A stretch of 64,000 bases of DNA from G963422275 sp963422275. GTDB lineage: Bacteria; Pseudomonadota; Alphaproteobacteria; Rhodobacterales; Rhodobacteraceae. The notes beneath the pieces were generated by a model. It was not told the DNA's origin, ran no database searches, and saw only the letters and a program-made list of their open reading frames with translations. The stretch's first letter is position 1. Every line of letters starts with the position of its first letter. This document shows, piece by piece, positions 18,270-26,375 of the stretch. The stretch is taken from the NCBI GenBank assembly GCA_963422275.1, contig OY729418.1, forward strand, positions 3,100,001 to 3,164,000. The letters are read 5' to 3'. A program made the position numbers and the translations under genes.

Positions 18270-18297
18270 GGCGGCGGCGGGAACATCCGTCGCCGCC
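18270..18297 (+). promoter_or_regulatory. Intercistronic hairpin after the binding-protein gene
   Basis: Arms 18270-18280 and 18287-18297 pair over 11 positions with one G-U wobble around a six-base loop. No T-run follows, so a full terminator is unlikely. In many importer operons such a hairpin protects the binding-protein mRNA and lowers permease expression. A similar hairpin follows tctC. Confidence 0.7.
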
Positions 18298-18316
18298 GTC
18301 GAAAACGAACAGTCAG

Positions 18317-19453
18317 TTGTCAGCAAGTCCGACGGTGACCGCTCCTGCAATGATCGAGGATGATGTCCTGCATGTGGTGCAACCGCACCGCATCACGCGC
18401 GGTCGCAGGACATTTGGCACAGTCATCGTTTGGGGAGCATTTCTCTTCATGCTCACCGTTGCAGCCGTGCAGTCCCTGCAGGCGGCAGGCGTAATCGATT
18501 TCGGTTTCGAAACTTGGCGGCCGGTGCTCTACGCTTATGGCCTGTGGGCGTTTGCGATCGCCCTTTCCCGCATCGTGATTTTCGGCGAAAGGGGCAAGCG
18601 ATCGCTCTTCGTGCTCCCGGCTGTCATGTTCATTGTAGCCATCGTGTTCTTCCCTTTGCTTTTTGGTCTGTACGTGTCGTTTACGGACTGGAACCTGAGT
18701 TCCTTCGAAGGCAGGACGTTCAACGGCTTGGACAACCTGCGCCAAATGGCCGGAGATCCCTACTACTGGAACGCCATGGGCAACATGGTGTATTATGTGC
18801 TGGCGATTTCCTGCGAATACGTGATTGCGTTCGGGTTGGCATTGCTCCTGAATTCGCAAATCGTGGCACGGAAGTTCTTTCGGGTCGCGTTCCTTCTCCC
18901 GTTGATGCTCAGTCCTGTCGCGGTCAGCTGGATGGTCGGGAAATCCATGCTGGAATACCGTTTCGGCCCAGTTGCGAGATTTGCGCGCTGGTTGGGTTGG
19001 GAGTCTCCGACGTTCTTTACCTCGCCTGAGGTGGCGCGTCTCATGATCATGATCATGGACGCGTGGACCTACATACCGTTCATGATGTTGATGATGCTTG
19101 CCGGCCTGCAGTCGTTGCCCAAGGAAGTGATCGAGGCGGCCAAGGTTGACGGCGCAGGCCCTTGGAAGTCCTTTTGGGAGATCATATTCCCGCTGATGCT
19201 GCCGGTATCGGTCACGGCAATCCTGATCCGGATAATCTTCAAGCTGAAGCTAGCGGACATCATTATCACTGTCACCGCTGGCGGGCCCGGCGGGGCGACC
19301 GACTCGATTACCAGCTTCATTTTCCGTGAGTACCGCGATCGGTCAAATGTAGGGTACGGCACATTGCTCGCGTTTCTCTATCTTGTCATCATCGTCATCT
19401 TCATGACGTTGCTGATTCGCTTCGTCAGCCGCTGGCTGGACCGTCCCGCCTGA
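18317..19453 (+). CDS. Sugar ABC transporter permease, MalF type
   Basis: This inner-membrane permease has about eight hydrophobic segments, the first at residues 38-58 of the 378-codon frame. The coupling motif near residues 270-290 reads EAAKVDGAGPWKSFWEIIFPLMLP, the EAA loop that contacts the ATPase. The long N-terminal extension before the core is typical of MalF-like subunits. The start is uncertain: the frame opens with TTG at 18317, and an ATG at 18350 is an alternative; neither has a strong ribosome site. The gene sits between the binding-protein gene and the second permease, 8 bases from the latter, so all three form one operon. Confidence 0.9.
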   Translation: MSASPTVTAPAMIEDDVLHVVQPHRITRGRRTFGTVIVWGAFLFMLTVAAVQSLQAAGVIDFGFETWRPVLYAYGLWAFAIALSRIVIFGERGKRSLFVLPAVMFIVAIVFFPLLFGLYVSFTDWNLSSFEGRTFNGLDNLRQMAGDPYYWNAMGNMVYYVLAISCEYVIAFGLALLLNSQIVARKFFRVAFLLPLMLSPVAVSWMVGKSMLEYRFGPVARFARWLGWESPTFFTSPEVARLMIMIMDAWTYIPFMMLMMLAGLQSLPKEVIEAAKVDGAGPWKSFWEIIFPLMLPVSVTAILIRIIFKLKLADIIITVTAGGPGGATDSITSFIFREYRDRSNVGYGTLLAFLYLVIIVIFMTLLIRFVSRWLDRPA

Positions 19454-19461
19454 GATGCGAC

Positions 19462-20376
19462 ATGGCTGACCGACGGATTTATGAACCGGGCCGCGGCATG
19501 AGACAGGCCAGATCGCTGAGCGCAAAGCTGGCGATCTACTTCGCGCTGTGCCTGTGGGCGTTCATTTGCCTATTCCCGATTTACTGGACCATAACGACAT
19601 CCTTCAAGACAGCCGTGAACGTGACGCAAGGTCATTTGATCCCTTGGCTGGACTTCATGCCCGCTTGGAAGGGCTGGCGGTCGCTCGGACTGTCTCCAGA
19701 CACGATTTTCGAGATTTCGACGGCGCGGGAGGAATTCATGAAACGCTTCATGAACTCGCTCATCTGCTCGGTCGGCGCGTCGAGCCTCGCCCTGATTCTT
19801 GGTTCGACGGCAGCATACGGCTTGAGCCGATTCAACTATCGCTTCGGTTTCATGAGAAATCCGGACATTTCATTCTTCTTTCTTTCTCAGCTGATACTCC
19901 CGCCTGTTGTTCTCGCCCTTCCGATTTTGGTTCTCTACAAGGAGCTGGCTCTCTTGGACACGCGCGCCGGGATCACTTTCCTCTACACGCTGATGGTCTT
20001 GCCCATTGTGATCTGGATCATGCGTGACCAGTTCAATTCGGTTCCGGTTGAGCTTGAGGAGGCTGCCCTCGTGGATGGTCTCGGCATTTGGGGGGCGTTC
20101 TTCCAGATTGTTCTCCCGATTGTGGTGCCAGGCCTCGTGGCGTCATTCATACTGTCGATGATCCTTTGCTGGAACGAGTACTTCTTCGCGGCATTGCTGA
20201 CGAGCACTCATTCGAAGACGATGCCCGTGATGGTTGCGTCGCAGACCGGATCTCAAGGAATAAACTGGTGGACAATGGCCGCCTTGTCTGGCGCGTCCGT
20301 TGCCCCACTGCTTTTTATCGGGATTTTCCTCGAGCGCTTCATAGTGAAGGGAATGGCTGCCGGCGCCCTAAAGTAA
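19462..20376 (+). CDS. Sugar ABC transporter permease, MalG type
   Basis: This 304-residue inner-membrane permease is the partner of the MalF-type protein. It has six hydrophobic segments; the EAA motif reads LEEAALVDGLGIWGAFFQIVLP at about residues 196-217. The ending IFLERFIVKGMAAGALK is the common MalG-class C-terminus (ERFIVKGLTAGAVK-like), so the gene is complete. No sugar-metabolism gene follows; the sequence beyond decays into IS remnants, so any downstream genes may have been lost. Confidence 0.92.
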   Translation: MADRRIYEPGRGMRQARSLSAKLAIYFALCLWAFICLFPIYWTITTSFKTAVNVTQGHLIPWLDFMPAWKGWRSLGLSPDTIFEISTAREEFMKRFMNSLICSVGASSLALILGSTAAYGLSRFNYRFGFMRNPDISFFFLSQLILPPVVLALPILVLYKELALLDTRAGITFLYTLMVLPIVIWIMRDQFNSVPVELEEAALVDGLGIWGAFFQIVLPIVVPGLVASFILSMILCWNEYFFAALLTSTHSKTMPVMVASQTGSQGINWWTMAALSGASVAPLLFIGIFLERFIVKGMAAGALK

Positions 20377-20601
20377 TGCAGCCTGCATCGTGTGCCAGCA
20401 CTGCATGCGGGTTTCCGACTTTATGCAATCAGGATCGATCAGGGAGCTTTGGCCAAGCGAGAAGAGCCGCGAACGCCACATACCTGTTTGACAACTTCTG
20501 GCAGTCAGGCGTGACCGTGCCTGTTCGCGCGCTTTCGTACCTGAACGGATTTGCGATGAGATTCTGCTATCCGCATTCGGGCAGTTTTACGGGATCCGAT
20601 T

Positions 20602-20940
20602 CTTAAGACCGTTGCGAAAGCGGCGTTTTTCTCTGCATTTCGCTGTTTGGAGCTGGTTGCGGGCCTGGCGGCTGCCAGTCGCGATGGCTGTGGTGCCTTA
20701 CGGACGCAATTTCAGCCCCCGATGCGTCGCATCGGGCAGGTTCGGGACAGACTCCGGCCCTCAGGTCGCCGCCAGCTCGATCCGGCTAGCCGCCTTGAGC
20801 AGGGCCGTCTCCACGGCACGCCGCCCCATGAACCGGGACCACGGACGTGCCGCGCTTTCCACGATGGACGCGTCAACAACCGCCACCGGGTGGGTGTGCG
20901 GCCCTTTCAAGTCGTGTGCACAGCTAACGGTGCCCTACGA
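20602..20940 (-). repeat. Internally deleted IS family X remnant (copy B, inverted)
   Basis: Read on the minus strand it encodes PVAVVDASIVESAARPW, then jumps to GRRAVETALLKAASRIELAAT and a stop. The tail has GCATCGGGGGCTGAAA and ends GCTTTCGCAACGGTCTTAAG near 20602. The DASIVESAARP segment resembles the first catalytic Asp region of an IS5-related transposase, and most of the catalytic domain is deleted. It is the longest of the three family X remnants. Confidence 0.6.
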
Positions 20941-21290
20941 CAGAAGTGTCCGGTTCGACAGGGGGAGTGCCATTGATCACGGAGAGTGCCCCCGGATCAT
21001 CAGGTGACGTGCAGGGTGCACCCCGGGCCGAGAACCCGGGCCAGCCGATCAGGTTGTTCAACTTTCGAAGTGCATTGTCGGGTGCCAAGCATCGGCGATC
21101 ATTGTCATGAAGAACCCCATCCCACCTTGCTCGATTTAACGTCAGAACAATAACTTGCAACATTCCCAGCGTGCATGTCCATGACCGGAAGGTACATTTC
21201 GCAACAACCTTGGTCAAGCTGAATCATGGAGAAACGCGTAGCCACCTAGCCCGAAAATTTAGGGAATTATATACTTAACGCATAAGTGTT
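20941..21290. other. Intergenic, no gene supported
   Basis: No frame here has a recognisable product. CCCGGGCC occurs twice in direct orientation near 21020-21045. The segment lies between IS remnants and may be scar sequence. Confidence 0.5.
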
Positions 21291-21320
21291 GACAGCCAGT
21301 AACCGATTCGGTGGAACTGC

Positions 21321-21770
21321 TTATGCATTTGGTTCCGGTTTGATCGAGATGCGGCAGGGGTGAGGTTTGGCGCGCAGAGCCTGCAGGAACAGGGACAGGA
21401 AGGCGGCGTGGCGATTTCGGCGCCGATTGAAGCGAAAGACGAACTCGCCGAGACAGGTCTGGAGGCGCTTGGCGCGCAGCCCGTGGCAGACGCCCCGAGC
21501 CCAGCCCTTGAGGTTGCAGAGCGCGGTGTAGATCCAGGCGAGAACTTCATGGGCCGGCCTGTCGCCGACGACATGGGGCTGGTGGCGCTCCCGAGGCACC
21601 GCGCTGCAGCCTCTCCAGCCGTCTATCTTGACGATCGCGGTCGCGGCGGTGCTGCACACAGCGAAGTTGCCGAGATCCTTGGCACTGCGACAGGACCCGA
21701 TCCCGAGCTGCTTCTGCAACTACAAGGCGGAGATGCCGTTGGAATGAGTGGCCATCAGACAGGCGGCCCA
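21321..21770 (-). pseudogene. IS1595-family (ISXO2-like) transposase remnant
   Basis: The minus strand reads HSNGISALQLQKQLGIGS, then a damaged middle with AIVKIDGWRGCSAVPRERHQPHVVGDRPAHEVLAW, and ends NLKGWARGVCHGLRAKRLQTCLGEFVFRFNRRR. This is the typical C-terminal half of IS1595-type transposases, but the catalytic centre is shortened. It is joined at about 21770 to the truncated end of IS5 copy 3. Confidence 0.75.
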
Positions 21771-22627
21771 GACCCCGATAGCGAACCATGTCGTAGCCGA
21801 ACACCCGCTCGCGATCCGGAACGGATGCTCCACCCGCGCCCTGGCCTTCGCCGTCTCCGCCTTGGTCGCCGCGCTGCCCGGGTTCATGGCAATCCGCCAC
21901 GACACCTCGCGATGCGCGTGCTCCGCACGCTTGCCGATCCCGCGATATCCAGAGTCACCTCGGACTTGCTCCTCCTCGCCGTGCAGAAGCCGGTCCGAAG
22001 GCGTCAGGTCATGAACGTTGGCGGCCGTTCCCTCCAGATAGTACACTAGACCCTGGGGATCGAGGCCGATGTGCAGCTTCATCCCGAAATGATGGTGGCG
22101 TCAACGATGCCGCCCTTCTTCAGCAAAACCCCCCGCTCGGCCAGGTGATCCCTAATGTCCCGAACAAAAGGTGCGCCAGTCCGTGGCGCTCCAGCCGGCG
22201 GCGGAAGTCGGGACCGTCGTCTCGTCCGGCATCTTCTCGAGACTCACCCCGGCAAAGCGCCGGATGCTCTCGGCCTCGCAAGCAGGTCCTCCATCGCTGG
22301 GTCGCTCAGGTTGCAGAACGGCTGAACGCAGTGCACGCGCAGCATCGCCGGCAGCGGATGCGGCTGTCGCCCCTTGCGGCCGCCCTCCGGACACGTCGGC
22401 GCAATGCGGGCTTCCAGGCGCTCCCAGGGGATCAGGCCGTCCATCCGCTCCAGAAAGATCTCGCGGCGCGTCCTGCGCTTCTTGCGATCGCATTCGAGGC
22501 TGGCAAAGGTCAATTGCCGAAGGCGCTGCATGTCGTGATCCCCCGAAAGAAAGGCGTGGCGCAAGACAGCGAGTGCGCACCGGATGCACAATGCCACGCC
22601 CGAAATCAGGCTGTATTCAGAGGTTCC
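21771..22627 (-). mobile_element. IS5-family insertion sequence, copy 3, truncated
   Basis: The transposase-start end is intact: the inverted GGAACCTCTGA ends at 22627 and is followed by CTAG. The gene runs down the minus strand (GDHDMQRLRQLTFASLE, then CEAESIRRFAG). About 100 bases are missing near 22080-22100, and the distal end is lost near 21771, where IS1595 debris begins. The three single-base losses seen in copies 1 and 2 recur here, near 22283, 22220 and 22158. It cannot move by itself. Confidence 0.8.
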
Positions 22628-22635
22628 CTAGGAAA

Positions 22636-22854
22636 GAAATGTCAAGCCTTCAAATGGCCAAGGAACTGGGGGGCACGCAGAAAACCGCCTGGTTTCTTTC
22701 CACCCGGATTCGTGAAGCAGGCAACTCGGGCGCTGTTGGGCGAAGAGGCCACAGTCGATGAAACCTGCATTGGCAGAAAAGAGAGAAACAAGCACGCCAA
22801 CAGGAAGTTGTGTGCGGGACGAGGGACTGTCGCAAGACTCCTCTGCTTAGCATG
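22636..22854 (+). pseudogene. IS1595-family transposase N-terminal remnant
   Basis: The plus strand reads SSLQMAKELGGTQKTAWFLSTRIREA. After a frame change it reads LLGEEATVDETCIGRKERNKHANRKLCAGRGTV, which matches the start of the catalytic domain of IS1595-type transposases (VDET and KNKH motifs). It stops at about 22854. IS5 copy 3 abuts its upstream edge. Confidence 0.7.
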
Positions 22855-22970
22855 AAAGAACGCGGTGGGTGGCAGTGTCAAAATTTGATCTCTAACATAT
22901 TATTTTTGTCAGGAGAAGAATTCAAACTGAGACACTACCAAAGGAAGATTAAATGAGAGAAGGAACACTT

Positions 22971-23116
22971 ATGACTAACAAGCCCAAGGACAGCCCGGAT
23001 CCGTTAGTCAGGAACCCCACTACGAGGGCGCGACACCGGAAAAGGTCACTATTGCATTCCCTTATCATCCAGTTCAAAAGGACAAAAGTAAAGCGGAAGA
23101 TGCTAAATCTAAATAG
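22971..23116 (+). pseudogene. Frameshifted small gene, probable IS1595 accessory protein
   Basis: AGAAGGA precedes an ATG at 22971 that reads TNKPKDSPDPLVRNP. One base later in frame the sequence continues as HYEGATPEKVTIAF, then VQKDKSKAEDAKSK and a stop at 23114-23116. A single lost base near 23018 would reconcile the two parts into a protein of about 48 residues. The ATPEK motif resembles DATPERTARVFF in the small gene carried by the intact transposon next door, so this may be the same accessory gene from an older, decayed element. Confidence 0.45.
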
Positions 23117-23147
23117 TTTTCAGTTAAGTATATAAGTCCCTTTCGTT

Positions 23148-23375
23148 TCAGCCCGAATGTAGTTGTGCAAAGTTTAGGGGCTTATACGCAAAACTTGCCA
23201 ACCGCCCGCTAGGTCGGGGGGATTTGCGTCCCGGCTTCCGGCGCGACGAGTCCGGCGCTTTGACATTGGAGAAGAAGACTCGTGCGGTGCGTTCCGGCGT
23301 CGCATCGAGTTTGATGACGCGAGTGGGCTTCCACCCCTTTGGCTTGCGTTCGGATGTCGGTTTCTTCTTTGCCAT
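23148..23375 (-). CDS. Small basic protein at the end of the IS1595 transposon
   Basis: The 75-residue frame starts at an ATG 7 bases after the endonuclease stop and is rich in Lys and Arg (MAKKKPTSERKPKGWKPTRV). It has a short core, IKLDATPERTARVFFSNVKAPD. I do not know its function; a DNA-binding controller or accessory protein is possible. The reading frame runs through the transposon's terminal repeat, which encodes LASFAYKP, and stops 29 bases outside the element, so its last residues depend on the insertion site. A related decayed gene may lie at 22971-23116. Confidence 0.6.
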   Translation of the reverse strand: MAKKKPTSERKPKGWKPTRVIKLDATPERTARVFFSNVKAPDSSRRKPGRKSPRPSGRLASFAYKPLNFAQLHSG

Positions 23376-23382
23376 GGCACCA

Positions 23383-24096
23383 TCACTCCGTTCGCAGCAG
23401 GTTGTCGATGCGCCCGAATAGGTTGGGCAAGTCGTGTTCGTGCACTCTGAATCCGGTGCCGTGGTTGCGGACCGATCTGTTCGGCGGCAGGTGCATTCTG
23501 ATGTCGATGAACACCTTGCTGGACAAGAAGCTATTGCGGAATGTCTTTGCGCTCGGTTCTGTCAGCAGGTGGGCCGCGTTGTAGTGGAATTCCTCCACAC
23601 GCCCTGTCTTGCGCGAGTCCGCATGAACTAGAAGCAACCGCTCGAACTTGGTCATGAACTTGCCGACTATGTGGAACAAGTCCCAAGAAGCCAGCACTTC
23701 TCCGGTCGCAGCATGAACGACCGAGAGCGTGTCGCTCGCCACCGGCAGGATCACTTGCAACCCCTGTGGGTTCGGCGCAGAGGCCGATACGGTGCTGTAA
23801 AGTGCCGGGCGGCCCCTCTTGTCATCGAAGTAACCCCAGCGTCGGATAATGTCCGCCTGCGGGTGCTTCCAAGCCGCCCTGTTGAATGTGAACAGAGTGA
23901 TGAGGTTGTCTGCGGTGCTGCGCGTCGCCTTTATCTCCACACGTCCACCGATATCGGGAATGGGCAGGTTGTTCTCCGAGACGCCGAGCCATTCTTCGAG
24001 CGTATGCCCAATACCTGTTGGGCCACTTCGCTCCGACTGCACGAATCCGACTTCGCTCAACTCTTGCAACATTTGTCGCAGTTTCGGCAAGCGCAT
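23383..24096 (-). CDS. Type II restriction endonuclease, MvaI/BcnI family
   Basis: This 237-residue enzyme should cut unmethylated DNA. It matches the MvaI/BcnI family along its length: SGPTGIGHTLEEWLGVSENN, then the active-site region IPDIGGRVEIKATRS (Asp, then Glu-x-Lys), LITLFTFNRAAW, ASWDLFHIVGKFMTKFERL and the ending HGTGFRVHEHDLPNLFGRID. Family members are about 240-250 residues and cut CC(W or S)GG-type sites, often as monomers; the site here is unknown. The ATG at 24096 lies two bases after the methyltransferase stop, so the longer open frame upstream is rejected. Placing the methylase gene first favours protection before cutting. Confidence 0.88.
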   Translation of the reverse strand: MRLPKLRQMLQELSEVGFVQSERSGPTGIGHTLEEWLGVSENNLPIPDIGGRVEIKATRSTADNLITLFTFNRAAWKHPQADIIRRWGYFDDKRGRPALYSTVSASAPNPQGLQVILPVASDTLSVVHAATGEVLASWDLFHIVGKFMTKFERLLLVHADSRKTGRVEEFHYNAAHLLTEPSAKTFRNSFLSSKVFIDIRMHLPPNRSVRNHGTGFRVHEHDLPNLFGRIDNLLRTE

Positions 24097-24098
24097 GA

Positions 24099-25358
24099 TT
24101 ATCTGACCTTGCGGCAAATCACGATTTGCTCCGCAGTCATGGTCTTGCCGACTTCGCCCGGAACATTGCTCGGAGAATTCACCGCTGGCATTCGTTTGTT
24201 CGGAATATTGCGAGTGCACATCTCTACTGTTGCGAAGCCGTTTTCCTCGAAGAATGCTGCCGTGGTTTCCGCCGTGGGCACTTTGAAACCTTTCACTGTG
24301 CGATTTCCCACCACATAACAGGCATATCCGCCATGAGCCACTGTAGCCGCGACATTGCCTATGGAGGCCCGATAATCCTCAAAGAACGATGCGACTTCGC
24401 AGGCGCGACGCTCATCTAGCTCAACGATGCCAGCGATAACGCCATCGAGTTTTGGGAATCCGAATTTTGCCGCCTGATCGAGCTTTCCGCCACCCATGAG
24501 CATGTTATCCACGCGGCTTGCATCTGCAAAGCCAAGCCATTGAGACGACAGCCGAGAGAACTGGCCGTATGCAACTGTCGTGCGTGAATCTCCATACGGG
24601 GGAGATGTGACCACCAGGTCAACGGACCCAGGCGCAATTGCATCGGCTGGCACGCCCGCGACTGTGTTGAATTCGTGCACGGCGGGAAGCAAGCCATTGC
24701 CGGATGCTACGAGGCTTAGTGCCAGCAATGCTCGCCGGATATCCGCAAGTGCCTGTGCCATGAAGGCGAACGGGTCTGGGTTGTGTCTGTCCATCTGGGA
24801 TTGCGGGATGCGATGCAACTTGAATTCGGAGTTGCGCGTCCATGACGCCTTGCGAACAGTCAGGCTGAAAGCGACGCGGAACACATCTGCAATCTCGGCG
24901 TTGCGGATGCCGTCTATGTGCTGTCGGATGGCTGCCAGATCGGTTTGTGTTTCGGTCGAGAACCAGTAATCGACATTGGGCACGGCGGGAATAGGCACAT
25001 CGGCGAAGGGCGCGCCGCAAGGGAAGCGCGCGATCTCGGAATCCAGCGTGTCGATGTTGACAGGCGTGGTCTTTACACGGGCGATCAAGCGCGCCAGTGG
25101 GTTCAGGTCGGTCCCCACCGTGGCCATGCCTGCCAGCATCCCCTCTAGCAGGGTCGTGCCCGATCCGCAGTAGGGATCGAACAGCAGCACGCCCTCGCCT
25201 CCGCAGGTGTTCGCAAGCCGTTGAGCGACCTGTGGAATCATCATGGCCGGATACGGATGAATCCCGTGAGTGATTTGCTTCGTGTCGGCCGTGCGGTAGT
25301 CCCAATCCTCTGCCACTGCCGAAGCTTGGCCCGCGGTCAGCGCTGCGACCTGCATCAT
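24099..25358 (-). CDS. DNA methyltransferase (SPPY type, likely N4-cytosine), partner of the endonuclease
   Basis: This 419-residue enzyme transfers methyl from S-adenosylmethionine to DNA. Near the N-terminus are HGIHPYPAMMIP and motif I, FDPYCGSGTTLLEG (about residues 59-72); the catalytic motif IV reads TSPPYGDS at about residue 250. SPPY motifs are most common in N4-cytosine methylases, which agrees with the MvaI/BcnI partner, though N6-adenine cannot be excluded. Its ATG overlaps the transposase stop as ATGA, so it is translated together with the transposase. The 180 residues between motifs I and IV probably hold the target recognition part. Confidence 0.88.
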   Translation of the reverse strand: MMQVAALTAGQASAVAEDWDYRTADTKQITHGIHPYPAMMIPQVAQRLANTCGGEGVLLFDPYCGSGTTLLEGMLAGMATVGTDLNPLARLIARVKTTPVNIDTLDSEIARFPCGAPFADVPIPAVPNVDYWFSTETQTDLAAIRQHIDGIRNAEIADVFRVAFSLTVRKASWTRNSEFKLHRIPQSQMDRHNPDPFAFMAQALADIRRALLALSLVASGNGLLPAVHEFNTVAGVPADAIAPGSVDLVVTSPPYGDSRTTVAYGQFSRLSSQWLGFADASRVDNMLMGGGKLDQAAKFGFPKLDGVIAGIVELDERRACEVASFFEDYRASIGNVAATVAHGGYACYVVGNRTVKGFKVPTAETTAAFFEENGFATVEMCTRNIPNKRMPAVNSPSNVPGEVGKTMTAEQIVICRKVR

Positions 25359-26287
25359 GCGACCAGGTCCGCGTAGCGGAGCCGCCTGCCGACAATCGCG
25401 CGGGCAAGGAACGCCATCTGGTCCAGCGTGTCCATGTCGCGGATGTTGTTGCGGCCCGTGAACTCCTGCACATACCGGTCAAGATGCTTGTCCGACAGGT
25501 GATGGAAAGTGCTGTGGCAGCCACGCTTGAACAGGCTCCAGAAGCCCTCCATGCCGTTCACCGTCGCCTCCTCCCCGGCACTGTGGTTCACCGATTCTCG
25601 GTGGCAGGGCAGCCCGCTGCAGGCGGTCGCTTCGTCGGTATGGACTGTGGCACTCGGCTCGGTCCGGTCCGTGACAAACTTGTGCAGCGTCACCGCGTCC
25701 GCTCGTTTCACGACCGCCGCGCTGACCTGCTTGGGCGGCCGGTCCTTCATGCCCGCGACGATGGCCTTGCCCACCGAACCGCGCCCGGCGAGTTCCGCCC
25801 GCTTCTTGCGCGGCATGTTTTTCTGTTTGCCGCCCACGGCGGTTTCGTCCGCCTCCACGGAGCCGAGGAACGGCTTGTCGAAGCCGTCCATGAAGCCTTC
25901 CCGGATGCGCTGCATCAGGAACCATGCCGTCGCCTGCCGGATGCCGACTTCCCGGCAGAGCTTCATGCTGCTCTTGCCCTTGATGCCGGTCGTCATCATG
26001 TAGAAGGCGACGGCCCACTTCTGGAAGCCGAGCTTGCTGGACTGCATCGCCATGCCCTTGCGGACCGAGAAATACGCCCGGCAATCACGGCACCGGCAGG
26101 GCATGGGCTTGCGGCTGGTCACGGTCGCATAGTTCATGGACCCGCAGTCCGGGCAATACTGCTCGCCGTCCGTCCAGCACTGTTCCTTGAAACATGCCGC
26201 CGCCGCCGCGTCATCGGGGAACATCCGCATAAGCTGCATGACCGTCATGCCTTTGCGGTGCGAGTGTCCCAGTGCCTTCTGCGTCAT
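25355..26287 (-). CDS. IS1595-family transposase
   Basis: This 310-residue transposase mobilises the surrounding element. A zinc ribbon comes first (CPDCG, then CRDCRAYFSVRKG), then a helix-turn-helix-like segment (GIRQATAWFLMQRIREGF). The catalytic domain follows, with VEADETAVGGKQKN, TVHTDEATA and NGMEGFWSLFKRGCHSTFHHLSDKHLDRYVQEF. GGAGG lies six bases before the ATG, so the start is clear. It is the first gene of the four-gene transposon operon, so the passengers depend at least partly on its promoter. Confidence 0.93.
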   Translation of the reverse strand: MTQKALGHSHRKGMTVMQLMRMFPDDAAAAACFKEQCWTDGEQYCPDCGSMNYATVTSRKPMPCRCRDCRAYFSVRKGMAMQSSKLGFQKWAVAFYMMTTGIKGKSSMKLCREVGIRQATAWFLMQRIREGFMDGFDKPFLGSVEADETAVGGKQKNMPRKKRAELAGRGSVGKAIVAGMKDRPPKQVSAAVVKRADAVTLHKFVTDRTEPSATVHTDEATACSGLPCHRESVNHSAGEEATVNGMEGFWSLFKRGCHSTFHHLSDKHLDRYVQEFTGRNNIRDMDTLDQMAFLARAIVGRRLRYADLVA

Positions 26288-26375
26288 CGCCTGCCTCCAT
26301 GTTGGAAAGAATTGTGAATCAATTGCGGGAGGCCGTCAAGCCCTTTTGGCAAGTTTTGCGTATAAGCCCCCAAGT

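Larger units (their letters stand above)
23177..26370 (-). mobile_element. IS1595-family transposon carrying a type II restriction-modification system
   Basis: The element is 3,194 bp. Its ends are perfect 24-bp inverted repeats (23177-23200 and 26347-26370, starting GGGGCTTATACGC). The flanking octamers are AAAGTTTA (23169-23176) and CAAGTTTA (26371-26378), seven of eight identical, as expected for the 8-bp target duplications of this family. Four genes lie head to tail on the minus strand: transposase, DNA methyltransferase, restriction endonuclease and a small basic protein. Gaps or overlaps are only -4, +2 and +7 bases. All four frames are intact and the ends are identical, so the insertion looks recent and possibly active. 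Confidence 0.9.

Noticed and set aside
21015..21050. Repeated CCCGGGCC as a terminator or attachment site
   Set aside because: The repeats are direct and short; no stem with a T-run and no integrase nearby.
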